Source: an uncultured Pseudobutyrivibrio sp.
Lineage (GTDB): Bacteria > Bacillota > Clostridia > Lachnospirales > Lachnospiraceae
Length of the DNA: 64,000 nt
Assembly (NCBI GenBank): GCA_946403965.1
Contig: CAMJBT010000006.1
Coordinates: forward strand, 1 to 64,000
Reading direction: 5' to 3'
A program made the position numbers and the translations under genes. Shown piece by piece: positions 54,101 to 62,487 of the stretch (positions are counted from its first letter, which is position 1; each line of letters starts with the position of its first letter). The notes beneath the pieces were generated by a model, which had not been told where the DNA came from, searched no databases, and worked only from the letters and a program-made list of their open reading frames with translations.

Positions 54101-54282
54101 TACATATCATTATCCATGAGATAATAAGCCTCTTCCATCGAATCAAGGCCGATTAGCTTCACAAATCCCTCAGACAGTGCTATTGTAGCAACACGCTTAT
54201 CTATAAACTGATAAACAGCAAGTGGTATACTACTGCTTTCAATTAATTTCAGTTCTTTTTCATCATATTTATATCTTTCCAT
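51181..54282 (-). CDS. PAS / degenerate GGDEF / EAL / PAS / GGDEF signalling protein (transposon cargo)
   Basis: First cyclase signature RTTADHFAVY; EALVRW, NLSKTDF, ELTESVV, DDFGRGYSS, AEGVEDE, QGYYYSKA; second signature RIGGDEFAVI. Confidence 0.93.
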   Translation of the reverse strand: MERYKYDEKELKLIESSSIPLAVYQFIDKRVATIALSEGFVKLIGLDSMEEAYYLMDNDMYRDVHPDDVAELADAAVRFAVDGGEYNQVYRSKLGDKYIILHSIGNHIYKENGVRLAVVNYVNEGVYNADNRDIAMGFNLIHNKHFQSKKAATGLSYDYLTGLPAMDYFFQLAEASKNNSINNGKDLVMMFFDLSGMQAFNQKYGYEAGDALIKESAKLLVKFFGNYNCCRTTADHFAVYTDNEGIDNKLKYLVNDFKLINNGKNLPVKIGIYDTGFGYVGPATATDRAKIACDSCGKIYDSKIVYFDEKMLKQFEDRRYIFENLDRAIEDGWIKVCYQPIIRTSNGKVCNEEALVRWKDPKKDEIGPNDFIPILEDAKITYKLDLYVAEQVIIKLKQQAEAGLNIVPNSINLSKTDFYACDIVEEIRKRVDEAGIDRSRIVIELTESVVTDDVDYMIIQIKRFRELGFSVWLDDFGRGYSSPDLLQRIHFDVIKLDKAFVDEIHESEDSKVIVSEFVRLARGLGSDTVAEGVEDENPIDFLNEVGCTKLQGYYYSKAVPFDDILDRYKSENQIGFENPKEAEYYATVGNVNMYDMSFSADDSIISGDYFDTMPMFIVEVKGYEIRYMKGNKSYKIFMEKHYPKYSVSENYSDGRADQNFFNALIQCKKEGKPVIVDIRGKNNDVIHLFIRKVATNEENDAVALSVVILGYIDNDAELRHKEEIERIKRERMTYNRVTALTGDFICIYAIDPENEHFVRYTLDEDYRYLALDNEGDNFFEKFREKGLKNVFIEDIDNFLTLFSKENICKTIESNGVYSINIRLMYQGAPKYVCIKATYIIEDQKQILILGIVDVDDQVRKDQNYYKNLAEMSKIANLDSLTGVKNKYAYIDAEAKLNRLIEEKEDLEFATIVFDINGLKEINDSLGHQAGDEFIKSGCSIICNLFKHSPIYRIGGDEFAVIAQGMDYQNIDLIMAELEKINLENQKTDNVVIACGAARYNGERNVAGVFDKADKRMYENKKHLKNYNIHVVQS

Positions 54283-54465
54283 GTCGAATCCCCACAAAAT
54301 CGCAGATTACAGCAGATAACATATACATCCATATTATACCTTTTTGGTAATATCATTTCTCTTTATTCACAAAAGTTTCATTGTTCTCAATTTACTACTC
54401 CAAAAGATGATTACTAGTGATGAGAGGTCTGGATCAAACGTGGTAAAATTCGAGACTTTTAAACA

Positions 54466-54517
54466 AAAAAAGTGGCTGTAAAAAAATGAGATAATCATTT
54501 TTTCACAGCCACTTTTG
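54466..54517 (-). terminator. Terminator at the end of the tns-like operon
   Basis: AAAGTGGCTG...CAGCCACTTT long stem with flanking A/T tracts between tniQ and the GGDEF-EAL gene. Confidence 0.7.
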
Positions 54518-54520
54518 AAT

Positions 54521-55861
54521 TCATCGATAGGTATAGATATTGGTTACGTTATCTATATTTTTTTCTACAATGTAATCTTCCGAATTTGGTATATTTTCTA
54601 AATCATTAAATGAAAGTCTATCCCTATCATGCAATTGGAATTTATGATAATCCAAAAATCTTTTGTAGCTCAATTTAAAATGGGTTTCAAGGATAATATA
54701 TGATACAAAATATCCAAACAATGATTCTATTACGTTCATACAATGACGAATATTAATTGGTGATTTATGGCCATAAATACTAGTATCCACAGTTGCATCT
54801 TCTAGCATTAAGCAGCTAATAATGTCTTTACATCCTATATATTCCCATATAAATGCTAAGTTTATAGCCAGAATATCATTGGTATAAAAGTAATCTCCCG
54901 AATACATTTTAAAAGCACTATATCGAACATTATCCCAAGAATAATCTTTTATTAGGCTTTTAATCTGCAAGGAAATTACAATGTCAGAAAAGTTTGAAAT
55001 ATAATATCCGCTTCCATCATGGATAAACTGCCTTTTACTAAATCCTTCAAACGATTTTATAAAAGAGGCTTCACTTTCTTCCAAATTATAAATTGTTACC
55101 ATTGGCAGATGTTCTTTACGTCTATTGAAAAGAAATACCCCTGCAGGCGATTCTCTATTACGCGACACTAAGGATGGAGTCACAGCGTATATATGTTTAT
55201 AGTTTTGATATAGAGAATCATTAAAAGCTGATACTGAAACTTTTATATTTTTCCATTGAATAGGTAGTAACAGATTTTTCTCATCTTGAAAATCACATAA
55301 GTTGCCTCCTGCAAACATGTCCAATCCCCACCGTTTATCGGAGGCATCAGACACATCTAAATCAAATCTTCTATCCATACCAAGTAAATAGGAACTTTGG
55401 AAATCATAGATTAACTTTGTATCATTGTGAATGAAGCAATGACACAGCCCAGATACTTGATGGAGAACTGAATGGTAACCAGATTCGATACATTTAGGAC
55501 AATATTTTAAACGTGGTGTAAGAGCTTCAGGAAAATCTTTTAATAATTTAGATATAGGTTTTAATCTATAAATATAGTTATTTGGCAAAAGCTTGTCTTC
55601 TAGAGCTTTTATGTCGTAGCTACTTGTTGTGAGCTTTGAAAAAATGCATAATTTCTCGTCTAATATGCCATAGTTCGCATATGTTCCATGTTGAAAACAA
55701 GGTATTTCTAGGTCTAATAGAGCCATGGCTTCTTTGTATTTGAAGCAATGGTTAACAATTCTAAAATTTCTTATTATTGACCACATTGATTCGTATGGTC
55801 GCACCCATTTTTTGTCCCACAAATATTTTTGTGTACTAACAATTTTCTGTTGTTTTTCCAT
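54521..55861 (-). CDS. TniQ/TnsD-family target-selection protein
   Basis: VRPYESMWSIIRNFRIVNH and zinc-finger-like YCPKCIESGYHSVLHQVSGLCHCFIH. Confidence 0.85.
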   Translation of the reverse strand: MEKQQKIVSTQKYLWDKKWVRPYESMWSIIRNFRIVNHCFKYKEAMALLDLEIPCFQHGTYANYGILDEKLCIFSKLTTSSYDIKALEDKLLPNNYIYRLKPISKLLKDFPEALTPRLKYCPKCIESGYHSVLHQVSGLCHCFIHNDTKLIYDFQSSYLLGMDRRFDLDVSDASDKRWGLDMFAGGNLCDFQDEKNLLLPIQWKNIKVSVSAFNDSLYQNYKHIYAVTPSLVSRNRESPAGVFLFNRRKEHLPMVTIYNLEESEASFIKSFEGFSKRQFIHDGSGYYISNFSDIVISLQIKSLIKDYSWDNVRYSAFKMYSGDYFYTNDILAINLAFIWEYIGCKDIISCLMLEDATVDTSIYGHKSPINIRHCMNVIESLFGYFVSYIILETHFKLSYKRFLDYHKFQLHDRDRLSFNDLENIPNSEDYIVEKNIDNVTNIYTYR

Positions 55862-56837
55862 AACCTGTCTCCTCTATAGTCATAACAATGGCTTCCTTAG
55901 TAAGAAAATATTGTTCCTTAATTCCACCAGCTCCAAAGATGGATAAACATAAAATAAACGATTGCATGAAATACTGCATTGGAATGTCTTTAGCCTTAAT
56001 TCCATATCTGGACTTCACTTCTTCAAATGAGTCCCAATAGTCTTGAGATAAATCAACAAAAAAAGCATGATTTTCTTTATAGGCATCAGGAAAATAGAAT
56101 TCGGCAAGACTACATTTAGAAGAAGAGCTTGGCTGAATTGTTGCTTTGTCCAGTTCAGCAAGACATAATGATATTTGCATGGGGTTACATATTCCGTGAA
56201 ATACAAAGTCATTTAACATAAAACGTTCTACGATCTGCAATTGTTTTTCTGCCTTAAATGCATTTCTCATGTCTATCATTTCATGTGGTGTACCTACTAG
56301 AAAGACCGTTAATTGTATGCCATATTTTGTAAAAAGGGAATTATATATATCCATAAGCCAGAAGTATTCTCTGTAATCCAACTTATAGGCTTCATCAATC
56401 ATTAATACAATTTTCCTAAATGGTGTTGCAGCCGCTTTTATAGCAAAATAGTTTATAACTTTGTTTTTTAGTTCTAGTGCTGTCACTCTTTTATAGGCAG
56501 TTATATCTAATCCTAACGCATCAAGAATATTTGCATAAAATGTTTTATCCTTTGTGCTAAGAGCGTGTTCTGTGAGAGACCATGTGATAACTGGGAATGC
56601 ATCACCATACCGAAGATGTAAGGCGTCAACGATATACGATATGGCTGTAGTTTTTCCGATTCTAGCCCTACCATAAATCATTGCTCCGCATACCCCCATT
56701 ACCAACCAGGTATTTATTTGTTCAAGTAACTCAAAAATGCTACTTGTAGCAATGTAGAACTCAGATGAATTTAAGTACGACAGGGTTGTCATTGATGTTA
56801 CTGCTCTCTCATCGTTTAATATACTTTCCGTTAACAC
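55836..56837 (-). CDS. TnsC-like AAA+ transposition regulator
   Basis: Walker A GRARIGKTT, Walker B KIVLMIDEAYKL; between tniQ and tnsB. Confidence 0.88.
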   Translation of the reverse strand: MLTESILNDERAVTSMTTLSYLNSSEFYIATSSIFELLEQINTWLVMGVCGAMIYGRARIGKTTAISYIVDALHLRYGDAFPVITWSLTEHALSTKDKTFYANILDALGLDITAYKRVTALELKNKVINYFAIKAAATPFRKIVLMIDEAYKLDYREYFWLMDIYNSLFTKYGIQLTVFLVGTPHEMIDMRNAFKAEKQLQIVERFMLNDFVFHGICNPMQISLCLAELDKATIQPSSSSKCSLAEFYFPDAYKENHAFFVDLSQDYWDSFEEVKSRYGIKAKDIPMQYFMQSFILCLSIFGAGGIKEQYFLTKEAIVMTIEETGYGKTTENC

Positions 56838-58768
56838 TGATTATCACCTTCCTTTCCCTTCACTAGGTTATAGATTTCTTCAGCTGACAAACCAGCTACA
56901 GATTCGTGAGATATTCCATGTGATGTGATTTGTGATAGGCGGACATCTTCATTGAAAAGATTTTCTGTTTTACTAATTGTCTTTTTCTCAGGACTTTCCC
57001 TGTGCATGATATCTAAACGAGTTCTGGCTTTTTTAACTTTCACTGCACGCTCCTTTAATAAAGTCTCAAAAGTTGTTATAGGTGTTGCAAATCTATTAGA
57101 AGGAGAACGCTTATCTGAAACCATTTTATTAATGAGTTTTCTGCTTTTTAAAGAATGTGATTTTGTTCCAAATTCTCCATTTGCCTTTAATATACCTATT
57201 GACGTACCATCCAATAAAAAAGCTTCAACCTGCGATATATCATCTGGATTGATTTTTAATAATAATTTTTTTGAAACAAAAGAAAAATCTGATGATAAAA
57301 CAGGATTTCTATACTGTGCTCCCATAAACTGAATATAGGGACGTTTTCCTGCAGCCTTATTACCGCGAACAGTTGCTTCTCTTGTTATAAACATGAGCTC
57401 GTTGATTCTTTTTTTATATGCTTCGTTAGCAATTTCAGGCATCATTCCAAACTCTAACTTGGATTCTAGTTCTTCAATAGGTGTCCTTCCATATAACGAT
57501 GTGTGTGGCGTGGTGTTATACTCTGCAATTAAAGCCTCTGTAAGTTCTGTTATATCATCAAATGTAATTTTGTATTTAATTGCTGATGCTTCAGGTGATT
57601 TTCGCTTTACGTCAGTTGCACTGCCTCCTGTTGTTGCTGGCACTTGATGAAATCCCCTTTTTTCCAAAGAACTGAATAATCTTTCAACAATACCTCTAGT
57701 TTCAGGAGTAGCAACTGAACCAAAATTTACAACTGCCCCAGTGTCATGAATAAGCTTAGTAACAACATTATTAGCAAGATGCGATTTAGCATTATCTAAC
57801 ATAATTTCGTCGATTAGTGCATAATTTAACTGGGGAAAAGCGGTAGATGGGAACCCTCCATTCTCTGGATATGATAGATTTGGTATAGAAAAATTGATTT
57901 GTTTATGGGGTAAAATAGAATTTTGAATGGCATGAAGAACATCATATTGATTGTAGTTTAGTTCTTGACTAAGTGAATAACCGATTACTACTCTAGTTGC
58001 TACATCGATTACGGCAAATAGCCAGCATCTTGAACAAGGCAGAGAAACCAGACGTCCATCATTGAGCTCCACCTCTGTTGTGTATATTAAATCGATGATA
58101 TGGCCATCAACCTGAACGCAAGCGTATGGCATTACCGCGTTCTGATTGTACTTTTCACCATAGCCTGTGCTTAATAATTTTTGTTTAGCATCTTTACTCT
58201 CACGAGCTGATATTACATTTATATGTTTATTTTCATAGTCCTTAATAAAACGTCTCAGGGAACGTTCGCCTTGGTTTGCTGTATTAAATGGATAATCATT
58301 ATCACTTAATCCTAAATCATGACATTTCAGTAAAAATCTCTTATGTAGTGTCGATATAGTCATTGTTTTCTCAAGAGTATATTTAACATTTCCCGTGTAA
58401 TTACCAATTATATAGTCTTCCAGTTCAGGATAGGTAGCTAGTAGTTGCTCAAACAATCCTCTTGTTGTATTTGAAGCAATATTTTTCTTCCCACTATCTC
58501 TAGGACCAGGGAGAAGTGCAGAATAACCTAACATATTTCCATTTTCATCATAGGAAAGACATTTTTCTACTAGGTGAGTAATATTAGCTTTCTTGATTTG
58601 AGTCACCGTTTCAATATGTTCTAGTTTCTCTCCAGCGATATACATATCTACAGCCTTTCGTCTTTTGATAAAAAGGTTGTTTTTATCATCCACATCTGAA
58701 AGAAGTGGGATACTCCATGTTATCTGAGTTTCTCTAAGATCGCTTAAATTGAATTTTTTAGATGCCAT
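56831..58768 (-). CDS. TnsB-like DDE transposase
   Basis: CVQVDGHIIDL (D), IMLDNAKSHLA (D), ETRGIVERLFSSLEKRGFHQ (E); 645 aa. Confidence 0.92.
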   Translation of the reverse strand: MASKKFNLSDLRETQITWSIPLLSDVDDKNNLFIKRRKAVDMYIAGEKLEHIETVTQIKKANITHLVEKCLSYDENGNMLGYSALLPGPRDSGKKNIASNTTRGLFEQLLATYPELEDYIIGNYTGNVKYTLEKTMTISTLHKRFLLKCHDLGLSDNDYPFNTANQGERSLRRFIKDYENKHINVISARESKDAKQKLLSTGYGEKYNQNAVMPYACVQVDGHIIDLIYTTEVELNDGRLVSLPCSRCWLFAVIDVATRVVIGYSLSQELNYNQYDVLHAIQNSILPHKQINFSIPNLSYPENGGFPSTAFPQLNYALIDEIMLDNAKSHLANNVVTKLIHDTGAVVNFGSVATPETRGIVERLFSSLEKRGFHQVPATTGGSATDVKRKSPEASAIKYKITFDDITELTEALIAEYNTTPHTSLYGRTPIEELESKLEFGMMPEIANEAYKKRINELMFITREATVRGNKAAGKRPYIQFMGAQYRNPVLSSDFSFVSKKLLLKINPDDISQVEAFLLDGTSIGILKANGEFGTKSHSLKSRKLINKMVSDKRSPSNRFATPITTFETLLKERAVKVKKARTRLDIMHRESPEKKTISKTENLFNEDVRLSQITSHGISHESVAGLSAEEIYNLVKGKEGDNQC

Positions 58769-59396
58769 TAGCTACCACCCCCATTCTATTTGAGATTGCC
58801 ATGTTATAAATGTCTGAAAAATGGATTTTTCCACGAAAAAATAAATCTGCCAGATACTTAAGACCATCTTCAGCAAGTAATCCGGCTGTACTAAGTTCAC
58901 CTATTGTAGCACCATTATTTACAGATAGATATCGAATGATAGTGGCATCAGCCCCTAAATTTACACCACTACATCTGGATGATCTTGTTGCTAAAACTAG
59001 TAGATTTCTTGAATAGAAGGGACCTAAATATACATCTTTCTCTGTTATCTCTTTTAAACATTCATTATGTTGGGCAGCCCACAGTTGTGAGTATGAATGG
59101 GCTCCTTCCTGCTCATAGCTTACACAATGGAATTCATCTCCATTATTCCGATATTTTACATAAACCGTAGGATTAATCGAATAATTCTTTCCATCGACAT
59201 AAAAAACATCGGTGAGAGGACGTTCACAGTACCATTCGACCCCATAATCCATTTCCAAGCTAATCAAATGGTCAAAGGCAAGCTTACTAAAAGCAGTTAT
59301 GTCTCTACCAAGTTTCCTACTGTGAAACATAAAATAGTTCGTACCAAAATTAGAACTTCTTTCTTTTTTTATAGGTTCCATAAACCTATACATCAT
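58758..59396 (-). CDS. TnsA-like protein with substituted nuclease catalytic residues
   Basis: SKLAFDHLISLEMDYGVEWYCERPL aligns with Tn7 TnsA SDLELAVFLSLEWESSVLDIREQFPL; winged-helix-like C-terminus; overlaps tnsB by 11 bp. Confidence 0.75.
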   Translation of the reverse strand: MMYRFMEPIKKERSSNFGTNYFMFHSRKLGRDITAFSKLAFDHLISLEMDYGVEWYCERPLTDVFYVDGKNYSINPTVYVKYRNNGDEFHCVSYEQEGAHSYSQLWAAQHNECLKEITEKDVYLGPFYSRNLLVLATRSSRCSGVNLGADATIIRYLSVNNGATIGELSTAGLLAEDGLKYLADLFFRGKIHFSDIYNMAISNRMGVVANGI

Positions 59397-59480
59397 ATGT
59401 ACCTCCTCCTATACACCTGGTGCATCAATTATAAGAATCAATGCTGTCACAATAGTTTCTAAATTAATGATACCTAATAA

Positions 59481-59675
59481 TGACGGCTTTTTATATTTTA
59501 TGTGTCAAACCGACATCTATTTATATGCTATCTGTCAAACCGACATCTTTTTATACATTATGTGTCACAAATATTAGTATTCTATTGACACATAAAATAT
59601 AAAAAGACATCAAAAAAGCCCGCAAATGCGAGCTCATGTATAACTATTATTTTATAAATTATGTGTCAAACGACA
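59481..59675. repeat. Right end: about five TnsB-binding-site-like repeats
   Basis: Copies at 59481-59507, 59512-59537, 59542-59567, 59586-59611 (opposite orientation) and 59651-59675. Confidence 0.88.
59612..59634 (-). terminator. Inward-facing terminator inside the transposon right end
   Basis: Minus strand GCTCGC-ATTT-GCGGGC-TTTTTT. Confidence 0.7.
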
Positions 59676-60292
59676 TCAACTGAATCCTTTTCCACTAGAA
59701 TTCTATCTTTATTAATACCTTGTGCTAAAAGATATTCTTGTCCACCTTCTCCTTCAGAGATAGATTCATTAGCCCCTTGTCCGCCTGTAACTATGACTTT
59801 GGTATCAGGATTATTTTTTAAATATTCAACAGCTGAATCAAGCCTAGCTTTATAAACTACACTTGGTCCCCAGTCTCTCATTTGAGCACCTAAAACAATA
59901 ATATATTCAGCTCCACTTTCACCTTTTGAAAAGAACTGAGTAAGGATACATCCTTGGCAAATGACAAAAATGGTAAGGCATATTGCTATGACAGTTCTAA
60001 ATATCTTTCTGATTATCTTAGGAACCTTTTCCCACAAATTCTTTTTCTCCATAAGCCATAGGAATCCAAAGAATATAGCTACAAAGATCCATATGATAAA
60101 TGAGAATGTACCACTTCCTACTAGAAAGACAGCTATTGAATATAATAATGATAGTACTGCAAGTGTAGCATATATGATTCTTTTAGCCAATTTATTTGTA
60201 GCCCTTTCGTTCTTTTGCCGGATGTTTATTCCACTGACAACCTCAGTAGCTTCTTCGATTACTTCTGGCTTTAGGCTTGTATAGTAGCCCAT
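59666..60292 (-). pseudogene. YdcF/DUF218-like membrane protein truncated by the transposon end
   Basis: YIIVLGAQMRDWGPSVVYKARLDSAVEYLKNNPDTKVIVTGGQGANESISEGEGGQEYLLAQGINKDRILVEKDS, then stop codon within the transposon terminus. Confidence 0.85.
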
Positions 60293-60662
60293 TGCTGCCT
60301 TTTAAGATTCCACTTTCAGCTAATGCAAATGCAGCAACACATACAGTCGCTATTGGCTTTTTTGCATCATTGAATTTTCTTATCAAATCAAGTGTTTTTG
60401 GATGCAGGGCTTCATCCTTGAATCCAAATTCTCTAAATCCTCCTGGAATAGCAAGTGCATCATAATCATTTGGATTAACGTCATCAATAATTATATCTAC
60501 TTTAATTGGAACATTGAAGGTGCTAACAACTTCCTTTTGAAAACCACAGGTATGTACCTCAATATCATTTCCAAATGTTTCTCTTGCCCATCCAATCGTA
60601 TCGATAAATACGCTGAATTCCAAAGTTTCAAATGCTTTCGCACATAATAAAAGTATCTTCAT
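60243..60662 (-). CDS. DJ-1/PfpI family protein, apparently C-terminally truncated
   Basis: DYDALAIPGGFREFGF, PIATVCVAAFALAESGILKG, followed by a non-family tail overlapping the next ORF. Confidence 0.7.
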   Translation of the reverse strand: MKILLLCAKAFETLEFSVFIDTIGWARETFGNDIEVHTCGFQKEVVSTFNVPIKVDIIIDDVNPNDYDALAIPGGFREFGFKDEALHPKTLDLIRKFNDAKKPIATVCVAAFALAESGILKGSNGLLYKPKARSNRRSY

Positions 60663-60674
60663 TATTCCACCTAT

Positions 60675-60899
60675 CTATTGTAAAGCCAACTCAACTGCTT
60701 CGGCTCCTTTATTCTTTAGAGCATCAATTATTCTGTAAAATTCAGCATGAGAATCATATTGCTCTTTTGTGATTTCATAATATCTGTTGTACCAAGCAGA
60801 TGCAGGTACTGTCTGCGATAAAATGTATTTACCGAGGGTTGTGAGGTACCCTACACAATACAGCTTTTCGCTTCTGACTTTTTCATTTTCTAAAACCAT
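60675..60899 (-). CDS. Small hypothetical protein
   Basis: Likely start MVLENEKVRSEKLY within ORF 60675-60986. Confidence 0.5.
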   Translation of the reverse strand: MVLENEKVRSEKLYCVGYLTTLGKYILSQTVPASAWYNRYYEITKEQYDSHAEFYRIIDALKNKGAEAVELALQ

Positions 60900-60943
60900 T
60901 AATATCGTTCTCCTTGTTATAAAGCATAGCAATATTAATCTCC

Positions 60944-61357
60944 TTAAAGTACCAACAATAAGGTCCCAGCACCAATTAGTGCGCATCCTGCAAGTGATTT
61001 TATAGTAAAGTCTTCATGTAAAAATACAAAAGCTAAAACTAGAGTGATAACAACACTTAGCTTATCAATCGGAACAACTTTAGATGCATCACCAAGCTGT
61101 AAAGCCTTGTAGTAGCATAACCAGGATGCACCAGTAGCCAAGCCCGATAATATTAGGAAAATCCAGCTCCTTTTGCTTATTGCGAATATTCCACTTTGAG
61201 TATTTGTGATAAAAACCATTATCCAGGCCATACCAACTACAACGACAGTACGAATAGCTGTAGCTAAGTTTGAGTTTACTCCTTCAATACCAATCTTAGC
61301 TAATATTGAAGTTAGGGCTGCAAATATAGCTGATAACAAAGCAAATACAAACCACAT
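60944..61357 (-). CDS. EamA family transporter (small DMT type)
   Basis: MWFVFALLSAIFAALTSILAKIGIEGVNS..., four-TM repeat unit. Confidence 0.88.
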   Translation of the reverse strand: MWFVFALLSAIFAALTSILAKIGIEGVNSNLATAIRTVVVVGMAWIMVFITNTQSGIFAISKRSWIFLILSGLATGASWLCYYKALQLGDASKVVPIDKLSVVITLVLAFVFLHEDFTIKSLAGCALIGAGTLLLVL

Positions 61358-61380
61358 GTTAAACCTCCCCAATATCGTTT

Positions 61381-61839
61381 CTACAAACCTAATTCTTTAC
61401 AAAGATTTTCGTATCTTTTTTGCTCTTTTTCTTTGATAGGTTTAGACGAATCTTTGAAGCAATGATCAATTACATCGGCATCCTTTAGTAGCTCATCCAT
61501 TGGTGAATCTATTACTAATTTGTCATCATGATGATATATTGCAGAGCAAATGGTATCAGTTTCTTCTGCAGAAGTTATAGCTAAATCATCAAGAATCTTT
61601 CTAGCTAAATCAGCTCCTAAATGTGCGTGATCATCATATGAGCCACTCTTATATGCATGCATATCGTGAAGCATTGCTGCCATTGCTGCAAGTTCTTCAT
61701 TTAGCCCACGCTTCTTTGCTAGAATTGTGGCTGCAAGAGATACACCATAAAGATGTGCTGTAGCACTGGTGCGCTTCTCTTCTTCCAATAGACTTAGTTC
61801 TTTATCTACGTATTCACGAAGTGTTTTTAATCTGCTCAT
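61381..61839 (-). CDS. HD domain protein
   Basis: AMLHDMHAYKSG, AIYHHDDK, DADVIDH. Confidence 0.85.
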   Translation of the reverse strand: MSRLKTLREYVDKELSLLEEEKRTSATAHLYGVSLAATILAKKRGLNEELAAMAAMLHDMHAYKSGSYDDHAHLGADLARKILDDLAITSAEETDTICSAIYHHDDKLVIDSPMDELLKDADVIDHCFKDSSKPIKEKEQKRYENLCKELGL

Positions 61840-61980
61840 TTGCTATCCTCCCCTAAATTAGAAAATATTGCATCAGTTCATATTTCAACTTACTACCCTC
61901 TTCTATATCTGCAGGTAGCAAGGCACGAGCTACTAATGTTTACTTACTTTACTCAATGTTAATTTTTCCATTCTAATTCT

Positions 61981-62391
61981 CTAGATAACCACCCCGTTAC
62001 AATGGTCAATCTGGTGTTGTATAGATTCAGCTGTAAGTCCAGTATACTTACCATGTTGTGGCTCAAAGTTTTGATTAAAAAACTCAACCTCAATCTCCCC
62101 ATATCTAGTACAAGGTCTTACTCCATCCAAAGAAAGACAACCTTCCTCAGTTTCGTATTTGCCTTTCTTTTGAATAATCTTTGGATTTATCATTACAAAC
62201 TGAAACGGACCGGCTGCAACAGCAATAATAGTCTTTTTCTCTCCAATCATATTAGCACACATACCAACACAATGGTCTATGTTTGCTCTTAATGTATCAA
62301 GCAAATCCTGAGCTATCTTTGCGTCCGCCTGTGTAGCAGGCTCACATTTCTGAGCCAAAAACATTTGATCTCTAATTATTTTCTGTACCAT
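61981..62391 (-). CDS. Peptide deformylase-like protein with altered HExDH motif
   Basis: EEGCLSLDGVR motif present; HExDH reads QHQIDHCNG. Confidence 0.85.
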   Translation of the reverse strand: MVQKIIRDQMFLAQKCEPATQADAKIAQDLLDTLRANIDHCVGMCANMIGEKKTIIAVAAGPFQFVMINPKIIQKKGKYETEEGCLSLDGVRPCTRYGEIEVEFFNQNFEPQHGKYTGLTAESIQHQIDHCNGVVI

Positions 62392-62487
62392 AATTTATCT
62401 CCCTACAAACTTGAATTTACTGTTCTTTTACCCTATTCGATTTTTTCTTATAAGTTTTCTTGTTAAATTCACTGATATAGTCTAGAT

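Larger units (their letters stand above)
50866..59675. mobile_element. Tn7-like transposon (TnsA/TnsB/TnsC/TniQ) with GGDEF-EAL cargo
   Basis: Inverted termini TGTCATTTGACACATAA (50866) and, reverse complemented, TGTCGTTTGACACATAA (59675); multiple ~26-bp repeats at each end; tns-like operon inside. Confidence 0.88.

Noticed and set aside
59481-59675. Iterons of a second replication origin
   Set aside because: Similar reasoning: repeats match the left transposon end and no rep gene is nearby.
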